A stretch of 38,222 nucleotides of DNA from Synechococcus sp. MU1643. GTDB taxonomy: Bacteria; Cyanobacteriota; Cyanobacteriia; PCC-6307; Cyanobiaceae. The stretch is taken from NCBI RefSeq assembly GCF_020514095.1, contig NZ_VTKY01000011.1, forward strand, positions 1 to 38,222. The letters are read 5' to 3'. Both the position numbers and the translations under genes were made by a program. Below, one piece after another: positions 25,200-33,777 of this stretch. The notes beneath the pieces were generated by a model. The model did not search any database and was not told the origin of the DNA. It worked only from the letters and a program-made list of their open reading frames with translations. Within the stretch, counting starts at the first letter, position 1. Every line of letters begins with the position of its first letter.

Positions 25200-27698
25200 A
25201 TGGCTTCGTTCGGTTGGTCCGCTCTGAACTCCCTGCTTGGTCGCGGCAAGCAAGCCGAGCGCTGGCAGCCACCGGAGGCCTCCTGGAGCCGACCCTTCGG
25301 CCTGGGCTGGGACACGCCCTACACGGTTCGCTATGCCAGCAACCTCGACGACGGCCCCAACCACGGCATGCCGCTGGGGGGCTTTGGAGCTGGCTGCTTC
25401 GGGCGGGCGCCCGACGGCAACATCAACCTCTGGCACCTCGATGGCGGCGAGCACTGGTTTGGGGTGCTTCCCGATTGCCAGTTCGCTCTGTTTGAAGGGA
25501 ATGGCCGCGGCAAGCGTGCCCACGCCCTGGCGGTTCAGCCGGATAAGGATGCCTCGCGGCCGGAGGCTGGCCAGCCGCTGATGGCCTGGGAGTGGTATCC
25601 GGCCAGCACGCCGGACCGCAGCACCGGCACCTATGCCGCCCGCTACCCCTTCAGTTGGACCAGCTACGAGGGCGTTTATGACGCTGAGGTGCGTTGTGAG
25701 GCCTTCAGCCCGATCCTGCCGGGTGATTACCAGCGCACCAGCTACCCGGTGGCGGTGTTCATCTGGAAGCTGCGCAATCCCACGGATCAGCCTCTTGATT
25801 TGTCGTTGCTGTTGAGTTGGCGTAACACCACCGGCTGGTTCACCAACACCGATGCCTCGGCGGAGGTTCACTTCCGCGATGACGGCAGCCCCGAGCACAA
25901 CTATGCCCCGGCCATCGGCAGCACCGCCGGCCAGCGCAACCGTTGCATTGACGATGGCTCCCTCAAGGGAGTGGTGCTGGAGGGCAACGTCTCAAACCCC
26001 GTTGCCGAAGGTGAGGGCCAGTGGTGCATTGCCACGGTCGATCAGCCCGGTGTAACGATCCAGTGCTGCAGCCGCTGGAATCCCAGCGGTGATGGACGTG
26101 AGCTCTGGGACAGCTTCAGCGCCAATGGCACTATTCCTGAAAGCAACAACGACCGACGCAGTGGATCCGATGATCCCCTCAGTGCTGCACTTGCGGTACA
26201 GTGTCAGCTGGCCCCTAGGCAGAGCATTGAGATCCCGCTGGTGATCAGCTGGGATCTGCCTGTGACGGCCTTTGCCACCGGCAGCCAGGCTCTGCGCCGC
26301 TACACCGACTTCTTCGCTGCAGATGCCAACCAGGCGGTTGCCATTGCCGCTGAAGCGTTGCGTGACTGGCGCAGTTGGCGCCAGCAGATCGAGACCTGGC
26401 AGCAGCCGGTGCTGCAACGCCAAGACCTGCCGGAACCGCTGCGGATGGCTCTGTTCAATGAGCTTTACGACCTCTGCAGTGGTGGCAGCCTCTGGAGTGC
26501 GGCATCACCTGATGATCCCTACGGCCGCTTCGGCGTTCTCGAGTGCCTCGACTATGCCTGGTACGAAAGTCTCGATGTTCGTCTGTACGGATCCCTGGCC
26601 CTGCTGCAGCTCTGGCCGGAACTCGACAAGGCTGTGCTGCGCAGCTTTGCCCGGGCGATTCCGGCGTCGGATGCCACCCAGCGCCCGATCGGCTGGTATT
26701 TCACCCAGGGCAAGGGCCGGGTGGAGGCGGACCGCAAGGTGAAAGGAGCCACCCCCCATGACCTGGGGGCTCCCAACGAGATCCCCTGGGATGCGACCAA
26801 CTACACCGCCTATCAGGATTGCAACCTCTGGAAGGACCTCGGCAGTGATTTTGTGCTGCAGGTGTGGCGTAGCTTCAAGCTCGCCCCCAGTGGTGAAGAC
26901 ATCCGCTTCCTCGCTGATTGCTGGCCGGCGGCCGTGGAGGCGCTGCGCTACCTCAAGACCTTCGACGTGAACAACGATGGCCTGCCCGACAATGGCGGTG
27001 CTCCGGATCAGACCTTCGACGACTGGCCCCTCAAAGGGGTGAGTGCCTACTGCGGTGCCCTCTGGATTGCTGCTCTCGAGGCAGCCCTGGCCATTGCCCA
27101 GACGCTTCAGCTCAGCACCGGGCTGGACACCTCCGCTGAGCAAAGGGAATTCAGCGGTTGGCTGGAACAATCCCGGGGCAATTTCGACAAGCTGCTCTGG
27201 AACGGCGAGTACTACGACATTGATGCCGAGAGCGGCACGCCTGTGGTGATGGCCGATCAGCTCTGCGGTGATTTCTACGCACGGCTGTTGGGTCTGCCGC
27301 CGGTGGTGAGTGACAACAACAGCCGCAGCACCTTGAAGGCGGTGAAGGAGGCCTGCTTCGAGGCTTTCGATGGCGGATCCCTCGGAGTGGCCAACGGCTT
27401 GCGCCGTGATGGCACTCCTTTGGATCCCAATGGCACTCACCCGCTCGAGGTGTGGACGGGGATCAACTTCGGGATCGCCAGCTACTACCGCCTGATGGGG
27501 GACAAGCAGACGGCGCAAGCGATCTGCTCAGCTGTTGTTGAGCAGGTGTATTCCGGTGGTCTGCAGTTCCGCACCCCTGAGGCGATCACCGCGGTGAACA
27601 CCTTCCGGGCCTGCCACTACCTCAGGGCCATGGCCATCTGGGGGTTCTGGGCCACGGAGACCGATTGGACGCTCATCCCCGGAGCGGATGCTCGTTGA
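25200..27698 (+). CDS. GH116 glycosidase (GBA2/non-lysosomal glucosylceramidase type)
   Basis: This 832-residue glycoside hydrolase has an N-terminal beta-sandwich domain (first ~350 residues; GMPLGGFGAGCFGRAPDGNI at the start) and a catalytic (alpha/alpha)6 barrel. Aligned by eye to human GBA2 and TxGH116, the nucleophile is Glu448 (FGVLECLDYAWYE) and the acid/base is Asp603 (NNDGLPDNGGAPDQTFDDW). Both are present, so the enzyme should be active. There is no signal peptide, hence a cytoplasmic protein. The natural substrate is not known; picocyanobacteria make glucosylated compatible solutes, but nothing here proves a link. ATG 25200 follows 59 bases after the small gene. An AraC remnant lies on the other strand at its 3' side. 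Confidence 0.93.
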   Translation: MASFGWSALNSLLGRGKQAERWQPPEASWSRPFGLGWDTPYTVRYASNLDDGPNHGMPLGGFGAGCFGRAPDGNINLWHLDGGEHWFGVLPDCQFALFEGNGRGKRAHALAVQPDKDASRPEAGQPLMAWEWYPASTPDRSTGTYAARYPFSWTSYEGVYDAEVRCEAFSPILPGDYQRTSYPVAVFIWKLRNPTDQPLDLSLLLSWRNTTGWFTNTDASAEVHFRDDGSPEHNYAPAIGSTAGQRNRCIDDGSLKGVVLEGNVSNPVAEGEGQWCIATVDQPGVTIQCCSRWNPSGDGRELWDSFSANGTIPESNNDRRSGSDDPLSAALAVQCQLAPRQSIEIPLVISWDLPVTAFATGSQALRRYTDFFAADANQAVAIAAEALRDWRSWRQQIETWQQPVLQRQDLPEPLRMALFNELYDLCSGGSLWSAASPDDPYGRFGVLECLDYAWYESLDVRLYGSLALLQLWPELDKAVLRSFARAIPASDATQRPIGWYFTQGKGRVEADRKVKGATPHDLGAPNEIPWDATNYTAYQDCNLWKDLGSDFVLQVWRSFKLAPSGEDIRFLADCWPAAVEALRYLKTFDVNNDGLPDNGGAPDQTFDDWPLKGVSAYCGALWIAALEAALAIAQTLQLSTGLDTSAEQREFSGWLEQSRGNFDKLLWNGEYYDIDAESGTPVVMADQLCGDFYARLLGLPPVVSDNNSRSTLKAVKEACFEAFDGGSLGVANGLRRDGTPLDPNGTHPLEVWTGINFGIASYYRLMGDKQTAQAICSAVVEQVYSGGLQFRTPEAITAVNTFRACHYLRAMAIWGFWATETDWTLIPGADAR

Positions 27699-27829
27699 AG
27701 TGTTGCGTTGGGGAATTCACCGAACTGCCGGTAATCCCTGGCGAAGTGATTGCGGCTTTGGAAGCCGTAATGGCAGGCAATTTCTTGCACCTTGCTGAGC
27801 CCAGGTGCCGAATGAAAAGCAACCTCCAT
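27692..27829 (-). pseudogene. AraC-family regulator, remnant of the second HTH
   Basis: The minus strand encodes SKVQEIACHYGFQSRNHFAR followed by DYRQFGEFPNATLQR, an unmistakable AraC C-terminal HTH. In intact members this ends YRxxFGExP; here one codon is lost (YRQFGEF). No upstream HTH or ligand domain is readable in any frame past 27830, so only about 45 residues remain. It sits between GH116 and DUF3122 where no other gene is found. Confidence 0.65.
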
Positions 27830-27900
27830 GGGCTGATTGTTGGCGGAAATCGCCTCAAAGCAAGGATTGTTGTGAGAATTCGCTGAGTCACCTCCTGCCC

Positions 27901-28389
27901 ATGCGCCGTTTGCTCTGCTGTTTGTTGGCCGCTCTGGGGCTGCTGCTTCTCACGCCGGGTCTGGCCTGGGCTCAGGTTCATCAGCACGAGAACGAGGCCG
28001 GTGTTGCAATGGTCCGTTCGCTGGAGAGCCTCCGGGACCTCGATTACGACAGCTGGCAGGCGGTGGCCTACCGCGAGGGCCCTGCAGGCCAGCCGGTGGT
28101 GCTGCGCGTGGTGGGCTATCCCGGAAAACTGAGGCTCGATCATCCGGTGAGCCTCCAGGTGTTGGCGGGTCGGCGCGAATGGCAGCTGGACGACATCACC
28201 CTGGCCAATCCGGTGCTGGCCACCGATGGCCGTGACGCAGCGGCTGAATTTGCCCTCGATCCTTTGCTGGATGATCTCAGCAACAACCGACCGCTGCGTT
28301 TGGCGTTGCCGGGTGTCTTCACCGAGTTGCCGATCCCTCCCTACGTCGTCGGTGAATGGCGGTCCCTGCAGGAAATGCCCCTCAGCTGA
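27901..28389 (+). CDS. DUF3122 family secreted protein
   Basis: This 162-residue protein begins MRRLLCCLLAALGLLLLTPG, a clear signal peptide, with a probable cleavage after LAWA. The mature part (SLESLRDLDYDSWQAVAYRE, VVLRVVGYPGKLRLDHP) matches the cyanobacterial DUF3122 family; no function is known. ATG 27901 is preferred over earlier in-frame codons because it places the signal at the N-terminus. The TGA overlaps the ribD ATG (TGATG), so the two are coupled. Confidence 0.85.
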   Translation: MRRLLCCLLAALGLLLLTPGLAWAQVHQHENEAGVAMVRSLESLRDLDYDSWQAVAYREGPAGQPVVLRVVGYPGKLRLDHPVSLQVLAGRREWQLDDITLANPVLATDGRDAAAEFALDPLLDDLSNNRPLRLALPGVFTELPIPPYVVGEWRSLQEMPLS

Positions 28390-29453
28390 TGTGGGAGCTC
28401 TGGATGCGGCGGGCCCTAGCCCTGGCCGCCCTTGCTGAAGGTCACACCAGCCCCAACCCTCTAGTGGGGGCCGTGGTTCTTGATCGCCAAGGCCGACTGG
28501 TGGGCGAAGGCTTTCATGCGCGGGCCGGAGATGCCCATGCTGAGGTAGGTGCCTTGCGGCAGGCCGGGGATGCGGCCCGGGGCGGAACCCTTGTAGTCAC
28601 CCTTGAACCCTGCTGCCACCACGGCCGCACGCCCCCCTGCAGTGAGGCGGTGCTGCGCGCGGGCATTGGCCGCGTTGTGATCGCCCTGGAGGATCCCGAT
28701 CCCCGGGTGGATGGGGGCGGCATCCGTCAGCTGAGGGAGGCGGGGCTGGAGGTGATCAGTGGTGTACTGCGCGAGGAGGCCCGCCAGCAGAACCGGGCTT
28801 TTCTGCATCGCGTTCGCACCGGCCGCCCGTTCGGGGTTCTGAAGTGGGCCATGAGCCTGGATGGCCGCACCGCTTTGCCCAATGGCGTCAGCCAATGGAT
28901 CAGCGGTCCATCCGCCCGCGATTGGGTGCATCGGCTGCGCAGCGGCATGGATGCCGTGGTGGTTGGGGGGGGCACGGTTCGCGGCGATGATCCGCTGCTC
29001 ACCAGCAGGGGCCGGCGTTCACCGGAACCGCTGCGGGTGGTGCTGAGCCGCAGTTTGGATCTGCCGAATCAGGCCCAGCTCTGGGATACCGCGTTGGCGC
29101 CGACCCTCGTGGCCCACGGCCCCGATGCCGACCTCCGGCGTTTGCCATCCGGTCCTGAGGAACTGAGGCTTTCGGTCTGTGAACCGCAGCAGTTGATGGA
29201 GGCCCTAGCGGAACGGGGTTGCAACCAGGTGCTTTGGGAATGCGGCCCTGAGCTGGCGGCCGCGGCGATTCGGCAGGGCTGCGTGCAGGAGATTGCAGCG
29301 GTAGTGGCTCCGAAGCTGATGGGGGGCATGGCTGCCCGCACCCCCCTTGGAGATCTGAACTTCAGCGCCATGGATCAGGTGCTGCAGGGGCAGTGGCATC
29401 AGAGCGAGCCCATGGGCAACGACTGGTTGCTGCGTTGGCGCAGCGGCAACTAA
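28389..29453 (+). CDS. ribD: Bifunctional riboflavin biosynthesis deaminase/reductase RibD
   Basis: This 354-residue enzyme deaminates and reduces the GTP-derived pyrimidine in flavin synthesis. The deaminase domain has the zinc signature DAHAEVGAL and TLEPCCHHGRTPPC. The reductase domain shows FGVLKWAMSLDGRTAL, SARDWVHRLRSGMDAVVVG, and the C-terminal ECGPELAAAAI. ATG 28389 (MWELWMRRAL) is used because it overlaps the DUF3122 stop and matches the family start; earlier in-frame codons lie in that gene. ribF is 10 kb away. Confidence 0.95.
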   Translation: MWELWMRRALALAALAEGHTSPNPLVGAVVLDRQGRLVGEGFHARAGDAHAEVGALRQAGDAARGGTLVVTLEPCCHHGRTPPCSEAVLRAGIGRVVIALEDPDPRVDGGGIRQLREAGLEVISGVLREEARQQNRAFLHRVRTGRPFGVLKWAMSLDGRTALPNGVSQWISGPSARDWVHRLRSGMDAVVVGGGTVRGDDPLLTSRGRRSPEPLRVVLSRSLDLPNQAQLWDTALAPTLVAHGPDADLRRLPSGPEELRLSVCEPQQLMEALAERGCNQVLWECGPELAAAAIRQGCVQEIAAVVAPKLMGGMAARTPLGDLNFSAMDQVLQGQWHQSEPMGNDWLLRWRSGN

Positions 29454-29530
29454 GGGGCTTTGCCGATCGAGGCTGTTGACGAAGCGGCCGATCAGCACCC
29501 CCATCACTGCAGCGAGCTGCGGCTGTCAAG

Positions 29531-29550
29531 CCTTGCTCAATCGAGCAAGG
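29531..29550. other. Perfect inverted repeat across the SRAP gene stop codon
   Basis: CCTTGCTC/GAGCAAGG with loop AATC forms an 8-bp hairpin between ribD and the SRAP gene, which converge. The SRAP stop codon (29537-29539 on the complementary strand) lies inside it. No T-run follows on either strand, so it is at best a weak or bidirectional transcription end; it could also protect the 3' end of either mRNA. Confidence 0.45.
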
Positions 29551-30193
29551 AGAGCTGCTGGTGCTTGTTTGCGGGGGCAACTGGCTTGAGTGATCTGCAG
29601 TCCCATGGCTCCGCTGGCGCTGGCGTGAGCATCCGCTCGAGGGCGCGTCGGTGGGCTCCATCACCCGATTCCAGCCAGATGCTCTCCAACCCTTCGGGAA
29701 TGATCACCGGCATTCGATCGTGCAATGGAGCCACAATCCTGTTGGGCTGGGTCGTGATCACACAGCAGGTCTCCACTTCACTGCCATCGGGGCCGATCCA
29801 GCGGTCCCAGAGACCGGCCAGCCAGAACATCTGCCGGTCTTTGCGCTGGATCAGATGCCCTTTTTCAAAAAAGCCTGTGCTGGGGAGAAGGCAGCGGTGA
29901 TGCCGCCATGGCCCGCGAAAGTAAGCTTTCTCAGTAATGGTTTCGGCGCGGGCATTGATCGGTCGCGGCGGCTGCAGCGGGTCCTTGACCCAGCCCGGCA
30001 GGAGGCCCCAGAGCATGTGGGAGAGACGGTCTTCACCGTGCTCACGCCGTACCGCCAGCACCGGTTCGTGGGGGCGGATCAGCTCGCGGGGGGCGTAATG
30101 CTCCAGCCAGGCGCTGTCGTCCGGCCGCAACCAGCTGCGCAGCAGCTGCTGCAATTCCGCGCGAGGCGTGTCCAGGCAGTAGCGACCACACAT
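29537..30193 (-). CDS. SRAP-domain protein (YedK/HMCES family)
   Basis: This 218-residue protein belongs to the SOS response-associated peptidase family, which traps abasic sites in single-stranded DNA through a thiazolidine link to Cys2. The N-terminal MCGRY, the PINARAETI segment, the catalytic Glu in GFFEK and the His in LHDRMPV are all present. The Glu is usually in the motif GFYEW; here it is GFFEK, a noticeable variant next to the active site. It starts at ATG 30193 and is divergent from ftsH across 84 bases. Confidence 0.92.
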   Translation of the reverse strand: MCGRYCLDTPRAELQQLLRSWLRPDDSAWLEHYAPRELIRPHEPVLAVRREHGEDRLSHMLWGLLPGWVKDPLQPPRPINARAETITEKAYFRGPWRHHRCLLPSTGFFEKGHLIQRKDRQMFWLAGLWDRWIGPDGSEVETCCVITTQPNRIVAPLHDRMPVIIPEGLESIWLESGDGAHRRALERMLTPAPAEPWDCRSLKPVAPANKHQQLSLLD

Positions 30194-30277
30194 GGGCAGA
30201 AGCTAGGCGCCGTTCGGTTCTCACACCCGTTGATTGCCAGAGATCCCTCGTAGCGTGTCTGAACTCTCGGGCCATCC

Positions 30278-32152
30278 ATGCCGATCCGCCAGGACGACAA
30301 CCAGCCGAACCGTCGCTTCGGGATCATCAACCTGGTGCTGATTGGCTTCGGGGTGTTGCTGCTGGCCAGCAGCTTCCTCCCCAGCAATGGCATGCAGCAA
30401 GTGCCGCGGGTGCCCTACTCCCTGTTCATCGACCAAGTGAATGACGGTGCGGTGAAGCGGGCCTTCATCACGCAAGACCAGATTCGCTACGAGCTGAGTG
30501 ATCCCGAAGAGGGCACGCCTCCGGTGCTGGCCACCACGCCGATCTTTGACATGGATCTGCCCCAACGCCTCGAGACCAAGGGCGTTGAATTCGCGGCAGC
30601 TCCCCCGAAGAAGCCGAACATTTTCACCACAATCCTCAGCTGGGTGGTGCCACCTCTGATCTTCATCCTGGTGCTGCAGTTCTTCGCCCGTCGCTCGATG
30701 GGCGGTGGTGCTCAAGGGGCGTTGAGCTTCACCAAGAGCAAGGCAAAGGTGTACGTGCCCGATGAGGAATCGCGGATCACCTTCGCCGACGTTGCTGGCG
30801 TGGATGAGGCGAAGCAGGAACTCACTGAGATCGTCGATTTCCTCAAGCGCCCTGAGCGGTACATCGAGATCGGTGCGCGCATTCCCAAAGGTGTGCTGCT
30901 GGTAGGCCCTCCAGGCACCGGTAAGACACTGCTGTCCAAGGCCGTGGCCGGGGAAGCAGAGGTGCCCTTCTTCATCATTTCTGGCTCGGAGTTCGTGGAA
31001 CTCTTCGTTGGTGCCGGTGCCGCTCGCGTGCGGGACCTGTTTGAAGAAGCGAAGAAAAAAGCTCCCTGCATCATTTTTATCGACGAACTCGATGCCATCG
31101 GTAAGAGCCGTTCGGGCTCTATGGGCGTCGTCGGCGGCAACGACGAACGGGAGCAGACCCTCAACCAGCTGCTCACTGAGATGGATGGCTTCACCGCCCA
31201 GGACAAGCCGGTGATCGTTCTGGCGGCCACCAACCAGCCCGAAGTGCTCGATGCAGCCCTGCTGCGTCCAGGCCGTTTCGACCGGCAAGTTTTGGTGGAC
31301 CGTCCTGACCTCTCCGGCCGCAAGACCATCCTCGAGATTTACGCCAAGAAGGTGAAGCTTGCTGCAGGCGTTGACCTCGACAGCGTGGCCCACGCCACCA
31401 GTGGTTTTGCCGGAGCTGATCTCGCCAACCTGGTGAATGAAGCTGCCCTGCTCGCAGCTCGTGCCCAGCGCACCAGCGTTGAGCAGCAGGACCTCGGTGA
31501 AGCGATCGAGCGTGTTGTGGCCGGTCTGGAGAAGAAGAGCCGCGTCCTTCAGGACGATGAAAAGAAGGTAGTGGCTTATCACGAGGTGGGCCACGCGATC
31601 GTGGGTCATCTCATGCCTGGCGGCAGCAAGGTGGCCAAGATCTCGATCGTGCCCCGTGGCATGAGCGCCCTGGGCTACACCCTGCAGCTGCCCACCGAAG
31701 AGCGCTTCCTCAATTCCAAGGAGGAACTCCAGGGCCAGATCGCCACCCTTCTGGGTGGTCGCTCGGCTGAGGAGATCGTCTTCGGCAAGATCACCACTGG
31801 TGCTGCCAACGATCTGCAGCGGGCCACCGATCTGGCTGAGCAGATGGTGGGCACCTATGGCATGAGCGACACCCTGGGGCCCTTGGCTTACGACAAGCAG
31901 GGCGGTGGCCGTTTCCTTGGTGGGGGCAACAACCCACGTCGTTCGGTGAGTGATGCCACGGCTCAGGCAATTGATAAGGAGGTGCGCGGGCTGGTGGACC
32001 AAGCCCACGACGACGCCCTCGCGATCCTGAGGGAGAACATGGCGCTGCTTGAGACGATCGCCCAGAAGATTCTCGAAAAAGAGGTGATCGAGGGGGATGA
32101 CCTCAAGCAGATGCTCGAGGCAAGTGTGTTGCCGTCAGGGGTGACCGCTTGA
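30278..32152 (+). CDS. ftsH: ATP-dependent zinc metalloprotease FtsH (FtsH4-like)
   Basis: This 624-residue membrane AAA+ protease degrades damaged membrane proteins. The N-terminus has one hydrophobic segment (residues 14-35), a lumenal domain ([20 protein letters not shown]) and a second membrane segment near residues 114-133. The AAA module has [15 protein letters not shown] (Walker A), [12 protein letters not shown] (Walker B) and the [11 protein letters not shown]. The zinc site HEVGH is at residues 435-439. The N-terminal lumenal sequence resembles cyanobacterial FtsH4 (Synechocystis Sll1463) rather than FtsH1-3; this is my reading by eye. Confidence 0.94.
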   Translation: MPIRQDDNQPNRRFGIINLVLIGFGVLLLASSFLPSNGMQQVPRVPYSLFIDQVNDGAVKRAFITQDQIRYELSDPEEGTPPVLATTPIFDMDLPQRLETKGVEFAAAPPKKPNIFTTILSWVVPPLIFILVLQFFARRSMGGGAQGALSFTKSKAKVYVPDEESRITFADVAGVDEAKQELTEIVDFLKRPERYIEIGARIPKGVLLVGPPGTGKTLLSKAVAGEAEVPFFIISGSEFVELFVGAGAARVRDLFEEAKKKAPCIIFIDELDAIGKSRSGSMGVVGGNDEREQTLNQLLTEMDGFTAQDKPVIVLAATNQPEVLDAALLRPGRFDRQVLVDRPDLSGRKTILEIYAKKVKLAAGVDLDSVAHATSGFAGADLANLVNEAALLAARAQRTSVEQQDLGEAIERVVAGLEKKSRVLQDDEKKVVAYHEVGHAIVGHLMPGGSKVAKISIVPRGMSALGYTLQLPTEERFLNSKEELQGQIATLLGGRSAEEIVFGKITTGAANDLQRATDLAEQMVGTYGMSDTLGPLAYDKQGGGRFLGGGNNPRRSVSDATAQAIDKEVRGLVDQAHDDALAILRENMALLETIAQKILEKEVIEGDDLKQMLEASVLPSGVTA

Positions 32153-32197
32153 CGGCAGTGGGCCTCATCCCCGATAACGGTCCTTTGAACCGTCGCG

Positions 32198-33154
32198 ATG
32201 GCTACCGCTTCTGCGGGCGTTGCTGCTGTCCTCTCTCCGCTGTGCGGACGTGACTTCCTTTCTTCTGCGGATTGTTCCGCCGAGGAAACAGCAGCGTTGC
32301 TGGATCTGGCTGCACAACTGAAGAGCGGCGATCGTCGGATCGATCTCGGCAATCGCGTGCTTGGTCTGATCTTCAGCAAGGCCTCCACCAGAACCCGTGT
32401 GAGTTTTCAGGTGGCCATGGCACGCCTCGGCGGCCAGACGGTGGATCTCAATCCTTCCGTCACTCAGCTCGGCCGCGGCGAGCCGCTGGAAGACACGGCC
32501 CTGGTTCTCAGCCGTTATTGCGATGTGCTGGCGATTCGCACCTTCGCTCAGCAGGAACTGGTGGACTACGCCCACTGGGCCTCGGTGCCGGTGATCAATG
32601 CCCTCACCGATCTGGAACATCCCTGTCAGGCGCTGGCGGACTTCCTCACTATGCAGGAAGCCCATGGCGCCCTTCCTGGTCAGACCCTGGCCTATGTGGG
32701 CGACGGCAACAACGTGGCCCACTCCCTGATGCTCTGCGGCGCGTTGCTGGGTGTGAATGTGCGGATCGGCTGCCCCGAGGGCTTCGAGCCCTTGCCGGGC
32801 GTGCTTGAGCAGGCCCAATCCCTAGCACACCATGGTGCCTCGATTGAGGTGGTGAGCGATCCCCGTGAGGCGGTGGCGGGTGCACAGGCCGTTTATACCG
32901 ATGTCTGGGCCTCCATGGGCCAGGAGGCAGAACAGGCTCAGCGGGAGCAGGCTTTTGCTGGATTCTGTGTGGATCAAGCCCTGATGGAGCAGGCGGCAGC
33001 CGATGCGATTGTTCTGCACTGCCTGCCGGCCCACCGCGGTGAGGAGATCAGCGCTGATGTGATGGAGGGCGCGGCGAGCCGCATCTTTGATCAGGCGGAA
33101 AACCGCCTGCATGCGCAGCAGGCTCTGTTGGCGGTGTTGATGGGTGGTCTGTGA
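32198..33154 (+). CDS. argF: Ornithine carbamoyltransferase
   Basis: This 318-residue enzyme makes citrulline in arginine synthesis. The carbamoyl-phosphate site SKASTRTRVSF, the ornithine site near HPCQALADF, DVWASMGQE and HCLPAHRGEEI are intact. ATG 32198 gives MATASAGVAAVLSPLCGRDF. It follows ftsH by 45 bases. The stop overlaps the next start (GTGA). Confidence 0.96.
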   Translation: MATASAGVAAVLSPLCGRDFLSSADCSAEETAALLDLAAQLKSGDRRIDLGNRVLGLIFSKASTRTRVSFQVAMARLGGQTVDLNPSVTQLGRGEPLEDTALVLSRYCDVLAIRTFAQQELVDYAHWASVPVINALTDLEHPCQALADFLTMQEAHGALPGQTLAYVGDGNNVAHSLMLCGALLGVNVRIGCPEGFEPLPGVLEQAQSLAHHGASIEVVSDPREAVAGAQAVYTDVWASMGQEAEQAQREQAFAGFCVDQALMEQAAADAIVLHCLPAHRGEEISADVMEGAASRIFDQAENRLHAQQALLAVLMGGL

Positions 33155-33474
33155 CGGTGATCCACCGCTGGTTGGTGCCGTTGATCGTCACCGCCCATGC
33201 GGTGGCAGCGTCAGCGGATCAGGCCACCGACAAACAACAGCAGAGCACCATTGCCCGATGGACGGCCGAGAAAATCTGTGAAATGGGTGTGGATGCCTTT
33301 TACGCGTTGCAGGATGCTGAGCTCAAAACCATCTTTGAGCGCGACACGTCGATGCGTTACGAGGATGTCCCCAACGCACCGTCCGATCAGGAAAAGTCCC
33401 GTATCACCGGGCAGTTGATGGGATATCTGATGGCGGCCTGTCCGCAACAGCTTGAGTCCTACAAAAACCGCTGA
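33151..33474 (+). CDS. Hypothetical secreted protein, 107 residues
   Basis: It starts at GTG 33151 inside the argF stop overlap. Residues 5-22 are hydrophobic (HRWLVPLIVTAHAVAASA), a probable signal peptide. The rest is helical with two cysteines (WTAEKICEMGVDAFYALQDA, LMGYLMAACPQQL) and might form a disulfide-stabilised helical hairpin. The family is not recognised. Confidence 0.7.
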   Translation: MTVIHRWLVPLIVTAHAVAASADQATDKQQQSTIARWTAEKICEMGVDAFYALQDAELKTIFERDTSMRYEDVPNAPSDQEKSRITGQLMGYLMAACPQQLESYKNR

Positions 33475-33485
33475 AGAGGATCGCG

Positions 33486-33710
33486 ATGCGTAAGGAACGC
33501 TGCTGGGTTTGGTTCAAAGGTGGCCTCTCGGAGGAGGGACACTGGATGTCGGGCTGGGTGGCCAGCACAACTGAGCAGCCGGGGCTGCTGATTGAGCATC
33601 CCGGCTACGTCTCCTGCCGGGTTCCGGAATGGCGTGTGGTGTTCAAGGAGCCCAAAGACTTGAACATGGCGCCGAGCATTCCCGACGCTGCGGTGTGGAA
33701 GCTGGTTTGA
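33486..33710 (+). CDS. Conserved small hypothetical protein, 74 residues
   Basis: ATG 33486 follows a GAGGA ribosome-binding site 5 bases upstream. The product is rich in Trp and Gly (MRKERCWVWFKGGLSEEGHW, then GYVSCRVPEWRVVF) and predicted to be beta-rich and soluble. I recognise no domain. It sits between two expressed genes and directly before lexA. Confidence 0.65.
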   Translation: MRKERCWVWFKGGLSEEGHWMSGWVASTTEQPGLLIEHPGYVSCRVPEWRVVFKEPKDLNMAPSIPDAAVWKLV

Positions 33711-33744
33711 GCTGAGCTTGCGCTTGCGGCGCAGGAGAAGGAAC

Positions 33745-33758
33745 GGTACAAACGTATT
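33745..33758 (+). promoter_or_regulatory. Possible LexA (SOS) box upstream of lexA
   Basis: GGTACAAACGTATT lies 20 bases before the GTG start of lexA. The cyanobacterial SOS box is usually RGTACNNNDGTWCB; this site keeps GGTAC and GTA at the right spacing but misses two positions. It would place LexA over its own promoter or start. The match is only partial. Confidence 0.4.
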
Positions 33759-33777
33759 GCCCGAACTTTTTCTTGCG

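Noticed and set aside
26505-27518. 337-codon open frame on the minus strand
   Set aside because: Antisense of the GH116 catalytic domain; no protein family pattern.
30221-32008. 595-codon open frame on the minus strand
   Set aside because: It is the antisense of ftsH, His/Gln-rich and without domains; a product of biased codon use in the real gene.
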